A DNA stretch of 64,000 bases from Limnohabitans radicicola (lineage in GTDB: Bacteria > Pseudomonadota > Gammaproteobacteria > Burkholderiales > Burkholderiaceae_C): positions 124,001-188,000 of the forward strand of contig NZ_JACYFT010000001.1 of NCBI RefSeq assembly GCF_014837235.1, written 5' to 3'. The notes under the pieces were generated by a model. It ran no database searches. It saw only the letters and a list, made by a program, of their open reading frames with translations, and was not told where the DNA came from. How positions within the stretch are numbered: position 1 is the stretch's first letter; each line of letters starts with the position of its first letter. This document shows positions 35,357 to 45,707 of this stretch, piece after piece. The position numbers were made by a program, and so were the translations under genes.

Positions 35357-38005
35357 ATGCAAAAAGATACTCCTTCAGCCAAGACCTCCGCGCCCGACCA
35401 GTCAGGGCACACGCCCATGATGCAGCAGTACCTGGCCATCAAGGCGGAGTTTCCTGACACGCTCGTCTTCTACCGGATGGGCGACTTCTACGAGCTGTTC
35501 TGGGATGACGCCGAAAAAGCCGGTCGCCTGCTCGACATCACCATCACCCGTCGCGGCCAGTCCGCTGGCCAGCCCGTGGTCATGGCAGGCGTGCCCTTCC
35601 ACTCGGTCGAGGGCTACCTGGCGCGCCTGATCAAGCTGGGCGAGTCGGTGGCCATTTGCGAGCAGGTCGGCGATGTGGCCACATCCAAAGGCCCGGTCGA
35701 GCGCAAGGTGGTGCGCGTGGTCACCCCCGGCACCTTGACCGACAGCGAACTGCTGAGCGAAAAATCCGAAGCCTTGCTGCTGGCCGTGCACCAGGGCAAA
35801 AAGGCCCGCTGTGGCCTCGCGTGGCTGAGCGTCACACAAGGCGTGATCCACCTGGCCGAATGCGCCCACGACGAGCTGGCCGACTGGATCGACCGCATCG
35901 CCCCGGCCGAGCTGCTGGCCAGCGCGGGCATGACCCAGACCTTTGAAGACCGCCTGCGCCAGATCCGCGCCCAGCACCGGGGTGCGGGCCTGTCGCTGGC
36001 CCTGCGGCCCGACTTCCAGTTCGACGCCGGACTGGGCCAGCGCAAATTGCAGGAACAAATGCAGGCCGCGAGCCTCGCCGCCTGGAGCGCGGACACCCTG
36101 CACGACGCGCATGCCGCCGCCAGCGCGCTGCTGACCTACGCCGAGCACACCCAGGGCCGCAACCTGCCGCATGTGCAGAGCATCCGCGTGCAGCGCTCGG
36201 ACACGCTGATCGACCTGCCCCCGGCCACCCGCCGCAACCTCGAACTCGTGCAGACCTTGCGCGGCGAGGACTCCCCTACCCTGTTTTCGCTGCTCGACAC
36301 CTGCATGACCGGTATGGGCAGCCGCATGCTCAAGGGCTGGCTGCTCAGCCCCCAGCGCGACCGCGCCCAGTCCCAGGAGCGCCTGGCCGCCATCGCCCAA
36401 CTGCAGGCCAGCGGCGCCTGGAGCACCTTGCGCGAACAGTTCAAGGGCGCCAGCGACGTGGAGCGCATCACCGCCCGCACCGCGCTGCGCCAGGTGCGCC
36501 CGCGTGAGTTGGTCGCCCTGCGCTTTGCACTCGAACGCGCCGATGGTCTGGCCCACACACTGCAAACACTGGCCCCGCCAGAGGGCACGCTGCTGGCCCG
36601 CCTGGCGCGCTGGCTCACACCGCCTGCAGGCTGCGCGGCATTGCTGGGCCAATCGCTGCTCGAAGAACCTGCCGCGCTGGTGCGCGACGGCGGCGTGATC
36701 GCCCCGGGGCTGGACGCCGAGCTGGACGAGCTGCGCGCCATCCAGACCAACTGCGACAGCTTTCTGCTCGACCTGGAAACCCGCGAGAGGGCCCGCACCG
36801 GCATCGCCAACCTGCGCGTGCAGTTCAACAAAGTGCACGGCTTTTACATCGAGGTCACGCAAGGCCAGCTCGACAAAGTGCCTGAGGACTACCGCCGCCG
36901 CCAGACGCTGAAGAACGCCGAGCGATTCATCACCCCCGAACTCAAGACCTTTGAAGACAAAGCCCTGTCGGCGCAAGAGCGGGCGCTGGCCCGCGAGAAG
37001 TGGCTCTACGAAGGCTTGCTCGACCAGCTGCAGAGCTTTGTGCCTGCCCTGACTGGCCTGGCCCAGGCCATGGCCGGGCTGGACGCGCTGTGCACCTTGA
37101 GTGAGCGCGCCATCACCCTGAACTGGTGCGCGCCCGAATTCACCCGCGAGCCCTGCATCGACATCCGCGCTGGCCGCCACCCGGTGGTAGAAGCGCGTCT
37201 GGCCGAGCTGTCTGGCGGCAGCTTCATCGCCAACGACACGGTGATGGGCCCACGCCAGCGGCTGCAGATCATCACCGGCCCCAACATGGGCGGCAAATCG
37301 ACCTACATGCGTCAGGTGGCACTGATCGTGCTTCTGGCCAGCATCGGCAGCCACGTGCCCGCCAGCAGTTGCCGCCTGGGGCCCATCGACGCGATCCACA
37401 CCCGCATCGGTGCGGCCGACGACCTGGCCAACGCCCAATCGACCTTCATGCTGGAGATGACCGAAGCCGCGCAAATTTTGCACAGCGCCACGCCCCACAG
37501 CCTGGTGCTGATGGACGAGATCGGGCGCGGCACCTCCACCTTTGACGGCCTGGCCCTGGCCAGCGGCATCGCCACCCACCTGCACAACAAGGTGCAGTGC
37601 TTTGGCCTGTTTGCCACACACTACTTCGAGCTGACCGAGTTCCCGGCCACGCACACGGCGGCCGTCAACATGCACGTGAGCGCCGCCGAGTCGGGCAGCG
37701 ACATCGTGTTTTTGCACGAAATCCAACCCGGTCCCGCCAGCCGCAGCTACGGCGTGCAGGTCGCCCGTCTGGCGGGCATGCCTGCGGCCGTGCTCAACCA
37801 CGCCCGCCACACCCTGCAGGCGCTCGAATCGGGCGCCCAGGATGCCCGCGCCCAGGTGGACCTGTTCGCACCGCCCCCCGAAGCCGAAGTCACTGGCCCC
37901 ACTGCAGTGGAAGCCGCTTTGGCCCAGATCAACCCCGACGCATTGAGCCCGCGTGAGGCGCTCGATGCCCTGTACAGTCTGCAGCGCCTGCTGCCCAAAA
38001 AATAA
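35357..38005 (+). CDS. mutS: DNA mismatch repair protein MutS
   Basis: 882 residues. The mismatch-recognition motif GDFYELF is near residue 40, Walker A is [13 protein letters not shown], Walker B and the signature are in [18 protein letters not shown]. The C-terminal [16 protein letters not shown] is the tetramerisation end. The start at ATG 35357 is chosen; a GTG at 35306 would add 17 unsupported residues. It ends four bases before the Anbu gene, which may be co-transcribed. Confidence 0.96.
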   Translation: MQKDTPSAKTSAPDQSGHTPMMQQYLAIKAEFPDTLVFYRMGDFYELFWDDAEKAGRLLDITITRRGQSAGQPVVMAGVPFHSVEGYLARLIKLGESVAICEQVGDVATSKGPVERKVVRVVTPGTLTDSELLSEKSEALLLAVHQGKKARCGLAWLSVTQGVIHLAECAHDELADWIDRIAPAELLASAGMTQTFEDRLRQIRAQHRGAGLSLALRPDFQFDAGLGQRKLQEQMQAASLAAWSADTLHDAHAAASALLTYAEHTQGRNLPHVQSIRVQRSDTLIDLPPATRRNLELVQTLRGEDSPTLFSLLDTCMTGMGSRMLKGWLLSPQRDRAQSQERLAAIAQLQASGAWSTLREQFKGASDVERITARTALRQVRPRELVALRFALERADGLAHTLQTLAPPEGTLLARLARWLTPPAGCAALLGQSLLEEPAALVRDGGVIAPGLDAELDELRAIQTNCDSFLLDLETRERARTGIANLRVQFNKVHGFYIEVTQGQLDKVPEDYRRRQTLKNAERFITPELKTFEDKALSAQERALAREKWLYEGLLDQLQSFVPALTGLAQAMAGLDALCTLSERAITLNWCAPEFTREPCIDIRAGRHPVVEARLAELSGGSFIANDTVMGPRQRLQIITGPNMGGKSTYMRQVALIVLLASIGSHVPASSCRLGPIDAIHTRIGAADDLANAQSTFMLEMTEAAQILHSATPHSLVLMDEIGRGTSTFDGLALASGIATHLHNKVQCFGLFATHYFELTEFPATHTAAVNMHVSAAESGSDIVFLHEIQPGPASRSYGVQVARLAGMPAAVLNHARHTLQALESGAQDARAQVDLFAPPPEAEVTGPTAVEAALAQINPDALSPREALDALYSLQRLLPKK

Positions 38006-38008
38006 CCC

Positions 38009-38836
38009 ATGACTTATTGCGTTGCCGTCAAAACCCGCGCCGGACTGGTGTTCCTCTCCGACTCCCGAACCAATGCGGGGCTCGACCAGATCAGCACTTT
38101 CCGCAAGATGATCATTTACGAGAAGCCGGGCGACCGCTTCATGACGCTGCTGTCGGCGGGCAACCTGAGCATCTCGCAATCGGTGCGCGAGGTGCTGCAG
38201 ATCGAAAAACTGGTCGAACCCGGCCAGGACGAACCGCTGACCATCTGGAACGCCAAGAGCATGTTCGATGCCTGCCGCGTGCTGGGTGCGGCCGTGCGCC
38301 GGGTCTACGAGCGTGATGCGGCAGCCCTCAAGGCCTCAGGTGTCGAGTTCAACGTGTCCATGATTTTTGGCGGCCAGATCGGCACCGAGGGCATGCGCCT
38401 GTTCCAGGTCTATTCACCCGGCAACTTCATCGAAGCCACCGACGAAACGCCCTACTTCCAGATCGGCGAATCCAAATACGGCAAACCGGTGCTCGACCGC
38501 GTGATCACGCCCAACACCCCCTTGGACGAAGCGGCCAAATGCGCGCTGGTGTCGATGGACTCCACCCTCAAGTCCAACCTGTCGGTGGGCCTGCCCCTGG
38601 ACATGGTGGTCTACCAGGCTGGCAGCCTGCAGACCGACCGCATCATGTGCATCGATGAGCACAACCCCTACTTTCAGATGCTGCGCTCGAGCTGGGGCGA
38701 CAAGCTGCGCCAGATGTTCGACAGCATCGAAGACCCGATGTGGCATGGTGGTGCCACCGATGTGCCCCTGATGGTGCCCGCCGCGCGCAACACCTTGCTC
38801 AAAAAGATCACCACGCCTGACGAGAAACTGATCTGA
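38009..38836 (+). CDS. Anbu-type proteasome-like peptidase
   Basis: 275 residues, homologous to proteasome beta subunits and HslV. After Met removal the N-terminus is Thr (MTYCVAVKTRAG), the nucleophile, with Asp18 (FLSDSR) and Lys33 (STFRKM) as partners. Anbu proteins form helical or ring-like assemblies. Elsewhere they are usually encoded with an alpha-E protein, a circularly permuted ATP-grasp and a transglutaminase-like protein; none is here. Instead the gene lies behind mutS and overlaps an alpha/beta hydrolase by one base. Activity is not established for the family as far as I know. Confidence 0.85.
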   Translation: MTYCVAVKTRAGLVFLSDSRTNAGLDQISTFRKMIIYEKPGDRFMTLLSAGNLSISQSVREVLQIEKLVEPGQDEPLTIWNAKSMFDACRVLGAAVRRVYERDAAALKASGVEFNVSMIFGGQIGTEGMRLFQVYSPGNFIEATDETPYFQIGESKYGKPVLDRVITPNTPLDEAAKCALVSMDSTLKSNLSVGLPLDMVVYQAGSLQTDRIMCIDEHNPYFQMLRSSWGDKLRQMFDSIEDPMWHGGATDVPLMVPAARNTLLKKITTPDEKLI

Positions 38837-39645
38837 TGCCCACCCCTGCGCGCATCATCTTCTCGCACGGCAACAGCTTTCCAGCCAGCACCTACCGGGT
38901 CATGCTGGACAGCTTGCGCCAGCGCGGCTTCAAGGTCGATGCGCTTGAAAAATTCGGACACGATCCGAAATACCCAGTCACCAACAACTGGCCACACCTG
39001 GTGGAACAGTTGGCCGACTTTGCGCGCCAAAAACAAGGCTCGGGCGAGCCTGCCTTTCTGGTGGGTCACTCGCTGGGCGGCATATTGAGTCTCATGTGCG
39101 CTGCACGCCACCCGGAACTCGCTCGTGGTGTGCTGCTGATCGACTCCCCCGTGCTGGGCGGCTGGCGCGCCACCACGCTGGGCCTGGCCAAGCGCACGCC
39201 CTTGATCGGCGCTCTGTCACCGGGGCGCATCAGCCAAAAGCGGCGCAACCACTGGCCCAGCAAGGCAGCGGCTCTGGAGAGCTTTCAGCACAAAAAAGCC
39301 TTTGCCCACTGGGACCCGCAGGTGTTGCGCGACTATGTGGAGCACGGCACACACGACCACAACGGCCAGCGCTACCTGAGTTTTGACCGCGAGATCGAAA
39401 CCGCGATCTACAACACCCTGCCCGACAAGCTGAGCAGCCTGCTCAAGCGCCGCCCACTCAAATGCCCCGTGGCTTTCATTGGTGGCACGCACTCGGCAGA
39501 AATGCGCCAAGCAGGCACCGAGCTGACCCAGCAAGTGGTCAAAGGCCGCGTCATGATGCTGGACGGCTCCCACCTGGTGCCGATGGAAAAGCCATTGGCC
39601 ACGGCAGCGGCCATAGAAGCCTCGCTGCGCAACCTGGGCGTTTGA
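38836..39645 (+). CDS. Alpha/beta hydrolase
   Basis: 269 residues. Oxyanion region FSHGNSFPASTY, nucleophile elbow VGHSLGG with the catalytic Ser, and LDGSHLVPMEKP with the His are visible. Substrate unknown; a lipase or esterase-like fold. Its ATG shares a base with the TGA of the Anbu gene (TGATG), so translation is coupled, which suggests a shared pathway. Convergent with uppP, 22 bases apart. Confidence 0.85.
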   Translation: MPTPARIIFSHGNSFPASTYRVMLDSLRQRGFKVDALEKFGHDPKYPVTNNWPHLVEQLADFARQKQGSGEPAFLVGHSLGGILSLMCAARHPELARGVLLIDSPVLGGWRATTLGLAKRTPLIGALSPGRISQKRRNHWPSKAAALESFQHKKAFAHWDPQVLRDYVEHGTHDHNGQRYLSFDREIETAIYNTLPDKLSSLLKRRPLKCPVAFIGGTHSAEMRQAGTELTQQVVKGRVMMLDGSHLVPMEKPLATAAAIEASLRNLGV

Positions 39646-39667
39646 GGGAGTCAACGCTCCGGACGGC

Positions 39668-40492
39668 TCAGGCTGCCCAGGTCACCCAACCTGTGTAGTG
39701 GGTGCCCAGCACCACCAGACCAAAGACGATGCGGTACCAAGCGAACACTTCAAAGCTGTGGCTTGAAATGAAACGCAGCAACCAGCGCACGCACACCCAG
39801 GCGCTGATGAACGACACCACCAGCCCCACGCCAAAAAGCGGCACATCGGCCATCGACAGCAACGCTCGCTCTTTGAAGAGGCTGTAAGCCCCTGCACCGA
39901 TCAATGTGGGGATCGCCAGAAAGAAAGAAAAATCGGTCGCCGCTTTGCGCGACAAACCCAGCAGCATGCCCCCAATGATGGTCGCCCCACTGCGGCTGGT
40001 GCCCGGAATCATGGCCAGGCACTGCACCAAGCCCACCTTGAGCGCGTCACGCCCGCGCATGTCCTCCACCGCGCGGATGCGCACCGAGCTGGCAGGGCGG
40101 CGCTCGGCCCACAAAATGATGAAGCCACCGATGATGAAGGTGGTGGCCACCACCCAAGGCGTGAACAAATGCGCCTTGATCGCCTTGCCCAGCAGCAAGC
40201 CCAGCACCACCGCAGGCACAAAGCCAATGAACACATTGAACGCGAAGCGCTGCGCTTCTTCGCGGTATGGCAGCGCCTTGATGGTCGCGTGGATTTTTTC
40301 CCAATAGACCAGGATCACCGCAAAAATGGCACCTGTCTGGATGGCGATGTCAAACACCTTGGCCTTGTCATCGTCAAAGCCCAGCAAAGCCCCGGCCAGG
40401 ATCAAATGCCCCGTTGAAGAAATCGGCAAAAACTCGGTCAAACCTTCGACCAGCCCCATCACGGCGGCTTTGAGCAGCAAAACGGTGTCCAC
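39668..40492 (-). CDS. uppP: Undecaprenyl-diphosphatase UppP
   Basis: 274 residues, eight membrane segments. It regenerates undecaprenyl phosphate for cell-wall synthesis and gives bacitracin resistance. Motifs [15 protein letters not shown] and [13 protein letters not shown] hold the catalytic residues. The start is GTG 40492, preceded by AGGAG with five bases between; the frame remains open upstream. Residues for activity are all present. Confidence 0.95.
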   Translation of the reverse strand: MDTVLLLKAAVMGLVEGLTEFLPISSTGHLILAGALLGFDDDKAKVFDIAIQTGAIFAVILVYWEKIHATIKALPYREEAQRFAFNVFIGFVPAVVLGLLLGKAIKAHLFTPWVVATTFIIGGFIILWAERRPASSVRIRAVEDMRGRDALKVGLVQCLAMIPGTSRSGATIIGGMLLGLSRKAATDFSFFLAIPTLIGAGAYSLFKERALLSMADVPLFGVGLVVSFISAWVCVRWLLRFISSHSFEVFAWYRIVFGLVVLGTHYTGWVTWAA

Positions 40493-40577
40493 AAACGCTC
40501 CTGAAAACTGAAGTGGATTATCACTGCAGCATCGACATGCCAAAATCCGCTTCAAGCTGTTTTTTGTCCTGCCTGCC

Positions 40578-40991
40578 ATGCAACTGACCCACACCATCGC
40601 TGTGCACATGAGTGCCGCCATCGGCGCCTTGCTGATTGGCCCCATCGTTTTGTGGGCGAGGCTGGGTCAACGCATCAAACCATGGTTGCACCGTGCACTG
40701 GGCTATGCATGGACCACGCTGATGTTGGTCGCGGCCATCAGTGCCCTGTTCATTCGCGACTTCAATCTGCCCAATGTGGGGGGTTACACCCCCATTCATC
40801 TGCTGATTCCGGTCACGCTGGTGAGCTTGTTCATGGCATTTCGTGCACTGGCCAGACGTGAACTCGAAGTGCACCGCAAAACAATGCAAAGCCTCTACAT
40901 CGGAGCCTGTCTGGTCGCTGGCGCATTCACACTGCTGCCCTCGCGCTACTTGGGCCAAGTGATTTGGCACGACTGGCTCGGCTGGCTTTAA
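40578..40991 (+). CDS. DUF2306 membrane protein
   Basis: 137 residues with four hydrophobic helices. [20 protein letters not shown] and the His pairs ([22 protein letters not shown]) match the DUF2306 family, whose histidines could bind metal or heme, though this is unproven. Divergent from uppP with 85 bases between. CAAAAT about 35 bases upstream is a possible -10. Confidence 0.8.
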   Translation: MQLTHTIAVHMSAAIGALLIGPIVLWARLGQRIKPWLHRALGYAWTTLMLVAAISALFIRDFNLPNVGGYTPIHLLIPVTLVSLFMAFRALARRELEVHRKTMQSLYIGACLVAGAFTLLPSRYLGQVIWHDWLGWL

Positions 40992-41075
40992 CCAAAAGCT
41001 GCACGACTTTGCAGAACATACATATTGAATTAATTGGTACTCGTTATATTAGCCAGATCTCACCCAGGATCTGCA

Positions 41076-42299
41076 ATGACCAACGACTCTATTGACCCCT
41101 CTTTGTTCTCATCCAAGCGCTTGCGCCGAGGGCTGTGTGTCCTCAGCAGCGTTGTGCTGAGCGCATGCGGTGGCGGTGGTGGCAACACAGCATCAGACAC
41201 GACCCCTGCAAATCCGTACCCGGGCGTCACGGCCTACACCTCTCTGGATTTGAGTACACCGCTCAACTACGCATCACCTGCGCTGCCTGCCCATTACGAC
41301 GCGAGCGTGTTGGCCACCAGCAACCAAACCGCCGCCAATGTCACCACCGACAAAGGCGCCACGCTGGGCCGTGTGTTGTTCAACGATGTCCGTTTGAGCT
41401 TCAACAACACCAAGTCCTGTGCTTCGTGCCACAGCCAAGCCAATGGCTTTGTGGACCTCGCCCAGTTCAGCACGGGGTTTGCCGGAGGCCTCACCACAGC
41501 GCACGCCATGCGCTTGGGCAATATCGCCTTCTACCAGGGCAACAGCATGTTCTGGGACAAACGCGCCACCAGCATCGAAGACCAGGCGACCGACCCGATA
41601 CAAAACGCCACAGAGATGGGATTTGACGCCACGCATGGGGGCTTGGCGGCGCTGTTGACCAAGATGCAAACCTTGCCTTACTACCCCGAATTGTTCAAAT
41701 GGGCGTTTGGCGACAGCACCATCACCGAAACGCGCATTCAAAACGCACTGGCGCAATTTCAACGCAGCATGGTCTCGGCCAACAGCCAGTGGGACCGCGC
41801 CTATGCCGTGGTCTACGCCAGCAATGGCAACACCAACAGCCCACAAAACTTTGGCCGCTCATTGGCGGGCAACAACATCCCTGCGGCGGACCGCTTCACG
41901 GCAGCGCAAGACCGAGGACGCGCCTTGTTCATTCAGGGCCCCAACAACGGCGGTAAAGGTTGTGCGGGTTGCCATCAGCCCCCGACATTTGCGCTCGACC
42001 CCAACTCCAGAAGCAACGGGCTGGACCAGGGCGAGACCAAAATTTTCAAATCGCCCTCGCTCAAAAACGTGGCACTGTCAGGCCGCTTCATGCACGACGG
42101 CCGCTTCAGCTCTCTGGAGCAAGTCTTGGCGCATTACGCGACCGGCATCCAGGCCGGGCCTGCCCGCGACAACCGCTTGCCCGTTGGCGGGATCGGCATG
42201 ACCGCGCAAGAGCAAGCCGACATCGTGGCCTTCCTGCACACCCTGACCGACACCACGCTCAACACCGACAGCCGCTTTGGCAGCCCGTTCATTCAATGA
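41076..42299 (+). CDS. Di-heme cytochrome c peroxidase family lipoprotein
   Basis: 407 residues. Lipobox LSAC near residue 30, followed by a poly-Gly stretch (CGGGGGN), marks an exported lipoprotein. Two heme c sites, CASCH and CAGCH, about 180 residues apart, and the tail motifs GRFMHDGRF and LAHYATGIQ identify the bacterial cytochrome c peroxidase/MauG family. It would reduce hydrogen peroxide or oxidise a substrate in the periplasm. Normal family length is about 320, so the N-terminal 70 residues are an added linker. The ATG at 41076 follows an AT-rich promoter-like stretch (TTGAAT, TATATT). Confidence 0.88.
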   Translation: MTNDSIDPSLFSSKRLRRGLCVLSSVVLSACGGGGGNTASDTTPANPYPGVTAYTSLDLSTPLNYASPALPAHYDASVLATSNQTAANVTTDKGATLGRVLFNDVRLSFNNTKSCASCHSQANGFVDLAQFSTGFAGGLTTAHAMRLGNIAFYQGNSMFWDKRATSIEDQATDPIQNATEMGFDATHGGLAALLTKMQTLPYYPELFKWAFGDSTITETRIQNALAQFQRSMVSANSQWDRAYAVVYASNGNTNSPQNFGRSLAGNNIPAADRFTAAQDRGRALFIQGPNNGGKGCAGCHQPPTFALDPNSRSNGLDQGETKIFKSPSLKNVALSGRFMHDGRFSSLEQVLAHYATGIQAGPARDNRLPVGGIGMTAQEQADIVAFLHTLTDTTLNTDSRFGSPFIQ

Positions 42300-42331
42300 A
42301 GCAGCTACAGGCCTGAGCGGTCAAACCCTGT

Positions 42332-43537
42332 TCAGGCATGGTGCAGGCGCGCCCGGCGGTGCCTGCGCAAGTGCATGACCGCCAGCGCCAACGACGCCAG
42401 CTGCAAAGCAGCGCAAAAGAAAAACGGCGCGCCAATGCGCCAGTCGCCTTGCGGCAGGTGCGACACCATGGCCAGCAAAGGCGCGCCCAGCATGGGCGCA
42501 ACGACGGCCATCAGGCCGTTGAGAGAGCTGACCGCGCCCATGGTCTGGCCCTGGCTCTTGCTGTCAGCCGCTGAAGAAATCATGCTTTGCACCGATGCCG
42601 CCACCGTGCCGCCCAGCAGGTTGAAGGCGATGACGGCGTACATCATCCAGCCCTCGGTGGCCGCGCCCCACAGGGTGTAAGCCACCACCGACGACACCAG
42701 CCCCATGATGGCCAGCTGCTGCGGTGCAAAGCGCTTGAGCAAACGGCCCATCAGCACGCCCTGCACCAGCACCGCCACGATGCCCACCACGGCGAGCGAC
42801 CAGCCGTTTTCTTTCGGGCCCCAGCCAAACTTGAAGCTGTTGTAGAGCACCCAGACTGTGTACAGCACAAACTGGGCGAGCCCGCTGAACGCGACCACGC
42901 CCACCAGCGGCCCCACCCCCTTGAGCTGCGCCAGCTTGCGCAGCGAGGTGGCCGGGTTGGCCGTGCGCCAACTGAACGGCTTGCGCTGCGAAGCAGGCAA
43001 GGATTCGGGCAGCACAAAATAACCGTACAGCCAGTTGAGCAAGGTCAGGCTGCCCGCCACATAAAACGGCAAATGCAGATTGACCGCGCCCAGCAAGCCG
43101 CCCAGCACCGGGCCGATGATGAAGCCCAGCCCCATCATGGCGCCCAGCAAGCCAAAGCGCTTGGCGCGCTGCTCCGGGGCAGAAATGTCGGCCACATAGG
43201 CGTTGGCAATGGCCGCATTGGCCTGCATCGCGCCGCCCACGGTGCGCACCGCGATCAGCCCCCACAGCGAGGTGGTCATGGCCGTGCCAAAAAAGCTCAC
43301 GCCCAGCCCCATGAAGCCCAGCAACAACACAGGCCGCCGCCCATAACGGTCTGACAAAGCACCCAGCACGGGCGAGGCCAGAAAGTTGGACACCCCGAAA
43401 GACACCGCCGCCACGCCATACCAATAGGCCTGGTCGGCCTGGCTGCTGGAAAAACTGCCCACCAACGCAGGCAAAACCGGGATGATGATGCCAATGGCCG
43501 CCATGTCGATGAGCACAGCCAGCATGATGAAAGGCAT
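42332..43537 (-). CDS. MFS transporter, TetA-like drug efflux
   Basis: 401 residues with twelve membrane segments. Motif A GALSDRYGRRPVLL lies between helices 2 and 3; MPFIMLAVLIDMAAIGIIIP begins helix 1 and is typical for the tetracycline-resistance subfamily. It exports a small molecule using the proton gradient. Substrate unknown. GAGAGG six bases before the ATG at 43537 supports the start; the open frame goes 77 residues further up without similarity. Convergent with the peroxidase gene. Confidence 0.9.
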   Translation of the reverse strand: MPFIMLAVLIDMAAIGIIIPVLPALVGSFSSSQADQAYWYGVAAVSFGVSNFLASPVLGALSDRYGRRPVLLLGFMGLGVSFFGTAMTTSLWGLIAVRTVGGAMQANAAIANAYVADISAPEQRAKRFGLLGAMMGLGFIIGPVLGGLLGAVNLHLPFYVAGSLTLLNWLYGYFVLPESLPASQRKPFSWRTANPATSLRKLAQLKGVGPLVGVVAFSGLAQFVLYTVWVLYNSFKFGWGPKENGWSLAVVGIVAVLVQGVLMGRLLKRFAPQQLAIMGLVSSVVAYTLWGAATEGWMMYAVIAFNLLGGTVAASVQSMISSAADSKSQGQTMGAVSSLNGLMAVVAPMLGAPLLAMVSHLPQGDWRIGAPFFFCAALQLASLALAVMHLRRHRRARLHHA

Positions 43538-43772
43538 GGCGGCCTCTCGCGAACGGAAATGGTGACGCACGGATGGGCCCGATCGGCAGAAAGTCAGCAA
43601 GCATTGGGCCGCTGGGGCCAGATGCTGCAAAGGGGTTGGGAATGTTTTGCTGCGCGGGAGGCAAAGAGCCAAGAGGGCTTTTCTGGCGCAGTCAAAGGAT
43701 TCTAATGCCCCCTTGCAGGGCAAGTGCCCCTCGGCTTGTGCCGTGGATCCCGGCTGGCCCCGATCCAACCCC

Positions 43773-43784
43773 TAAAATCACGGC
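43773..43784 (+). promoter_or_regulatory. glnS -10 element, leaderless start
   Basis: TAAAAT at 43773-43778, six bases, ATG at 43785, no ribosome-binding sequence. Confidence 0.55.
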
Positions 43785-45623
43785 ATGAATTCCCCCACCG
43801 CCAAAGCCACCGATTGCAACGCCGCAGCCGACACCAAAGTCAGCAACTTCCTGCGCCAAATCATCGAAAACGACCTGGACAAAGGCACCTACGCCAGCCG
43901 CCGCTGGGCAGGCAGCCCCGGCGACGCCGCCCACCACGCCAAGGGCGAGCCCGATCCGGCCAAGATCCGCACCCGCTTTCCGCCCGAGCCCAACGGCTAC
44001 CTGCACGTGGGTCACGCCAAAAGCATCTGCATCAACTTCGGGCTGGCCAAGGAATACGGCGGCGTGTGCCACCTGCGCTTTGACGACACCAACCCCGAAA
44101 AAGAAGACACCGAATACGTCAACAGCATCATCGACGCCGTGAAGTGGCTCGGTTTTGACTGGGCGCAATTGGGCCAAGCCGCTGGCAGCGCCGCGCCCTA
44201 CCAAGCCAGCGACTATTTCGACTTCATGTACCGCGCAGCCGAGGCCTTGATCGAAGCGGGCCACGCCTATGTGGACGAACAAAGCGCCGAAGACATGCGC
44301 GCCAACCGAGGCGACTTTGGCAAGCCCGGCGTGGACAGCCCATTCCGTACGCGCACCGTCGCAGAAAACCTGGCGCGATTCCGAGAAATGCGCGACGGCC
44401 AACTGGCCGACGGCGCTGCCGTGCTGCGCGCCAAGATCGACATGGCTTCGCCCAACATCAACCTGCGCGATCCGGCCATCTACCGCATCCGCCGCGCCAC
44501 CCACCACCACACGGGCGACAAATGGTGCATCTACCCGATGTACACCTTTGCCCACCCCATCGAAGACGCGCTGGAGCAAATCACCCACAGCATCTGCACG
44601 CTGGAGTTTGAAGACCAGCGCCCGTTTTACGACTGGCTGATGGAGCGCCTGTGCGAATGCGGCCTGCTGGCCGCGCCCAGCCCCAAACAATACGAATTTG
44701 CCCGCCTGAATCTCACTTACGTCATCACCAGCAAACGCAAGCTGGCGCAATTGGTCAATGAAGGCAAAGTCAGCGGCTGGGACGACCCGCGCATGCCGAC
44801 CATCGCGGGCCTGCGACGCCGCGGCTACACGCCAGAGAGCCTGCGCCTGTTTGCCGACCGCATTGGCGTGACCAAAAGCGACAGCTGGATCGACTACAGC
44901 ACGCTCGAAGGCTGCCTGCGCGAAGACCTGGAAAACAAAGCCCACCGCGGCATGGCCGTGCTCGACCCGGTCAAGCTCGTGCTGACCAACTGGGCCGAGG
45001 CTTTTGGCAGCGACGGCTACACCGAGGCCTGCACCCAACCCGCCCTGCCCCACAGCGCGATTGCCGAGGGCCAAACGCCACCCGCCGACCGCACGTTCCA
45101 GATCGGCAAAGAAGTGTGGATCGAGCGCGAAGACTTTGAAGAAGTGCCGCCCAAGGGCTACAAACGCCTGTTCCCCAGCAACGTGGTGCGCCTGAAGGGC
45201 GGCTACGTGATCGAATGCACCGGCTGCGCACGCGACGCGGCGGGCAACGTCACCGAAGTGCACGCCAAAGTCATCCCCGGCACCAAGAGCGGCACCCCCG
45301 GCGCCGACAGCGTCAAAGCCAAAGCCGCCATCACTTGGGTGGGCGTGGCCGACGGCGTGCAAGCTGAAGTGCGCCTGTACGACCGCCTGTTTGCCGAAGC
45401 GCATCCTGATGCGGGCGGCAAAGACTTCTTGCAGTCGCTCAACCCGGACAGCCTGAAAGTGGTCACAGCCTATGTGGAGCCATCACTGGCCGGGGCGCAG
45501 CCGGACCAGAAGTTTCAGTTTGAGCGCTTTGGATACTTTGTGGCGGATCGCCTGGATCATGTGGCGGGCGCCAAGCCGGTGTTTAACCGAGTGACTGGGC
45601 TGAAAGATTCTTGGGGGAAGTAA
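43785..45623 (+). CDS. glnS: Glutaminyl-tRNA synthetase
   Basis: 612 residues. Class I synthetase with HIGH variant HVGH in PPEPNGYLHVGHAKSI, the KMSKS-type loop in VITSKRKLAQLV, and the anticodon-binding beta barrels at the C-terminus. An insertion at about residues 400-440 (AEGQTPPADRTFQIG region) makes it somewhat longer than the 554-residue E. coli enzyme. Divergent from the MFS gene. It marks the left border of the accessory patch that follows. Confidence 0.95.
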   Translation: MNSPTAKATDCNAAADTKVSNFLRQIIENDLDKGTYASRRWAGSPGDAAHHAKGEPDPAKIRTRFPPEPNGYLHVGHAKSICINFGLAKEYGGVCHLRFDDTNPEKEDTEYVNSIIDAVKWLGFDWAQLGQAAGSAAPYQASDYFDFMYRAAEALIEAGHAYVDEQSAEDMRANRGDFGKPGVDSPFRTRTVAENLARFREMRDGQLADGAAVLRAKIDMASPNINLRDPAIYRIRRATHHHTGDKWCIYPMYTFAHPIEDALEQITHSICTLEFEDQRPFYDWLMERLCECGLLAAPSPKQYEFARLNLTYVITSKRKLAQLVNEGKVSGWDDPRMPTIAGLRRRGYTPESLRLFADRIGVTKSDSWIDYSTLEGCLREDLENKAHRGMAVLDPVKLVLTNWAEAFGSDGYTEACTQPALPHSAIAEGQTPPADRTFQIGKEVWIEREDFEEVPPKGYKRLFPSNVVRLKGGYVIECTGCARDAAGNVTEVHAKVIPGTKSGTPGADSVKAKAAITWVGVADGVQAEVRLYDRLFAEAHPDAGGKDFLQSLNPDSLKVVTAYVEPSLAGAQPDQKFQFERFGYFVADRLDHVAGAKPVFNRVTGLKDSWGK

Positions 45624-45643
45624 GGTTGACTTTGGAAGTAAAA

Positions 45644-45675
45644 ATTAATCCGAATTTTCAAAATATTGGATTAAT
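45644..45675. promoter_or_regulatory. AT-rich inverted repeat before the orphan gene
   Basis: ATTAATCC (45644-45651) and GGATTAAT (45668-45675) with a 16-base AT-rich centre. It lies about 30 bases before the gene at 45708 and overlaps its likely promoter; a regulator site is plausible. It lacks a T tract, so it is not a standard terminator. Confidence 0.45.
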
Positions 45676-45707
45676 AAGTTAACATTCATCCATTCTAAGG
45701 AGTGAGC

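Noticed and set aside
35402-38179. A 925-codon open frame on the minus strand opposite mutS
   Set aside because: Composition is typical antisense (His, Gln, Gly, Val) and mutS motifs are complete on the other strand.
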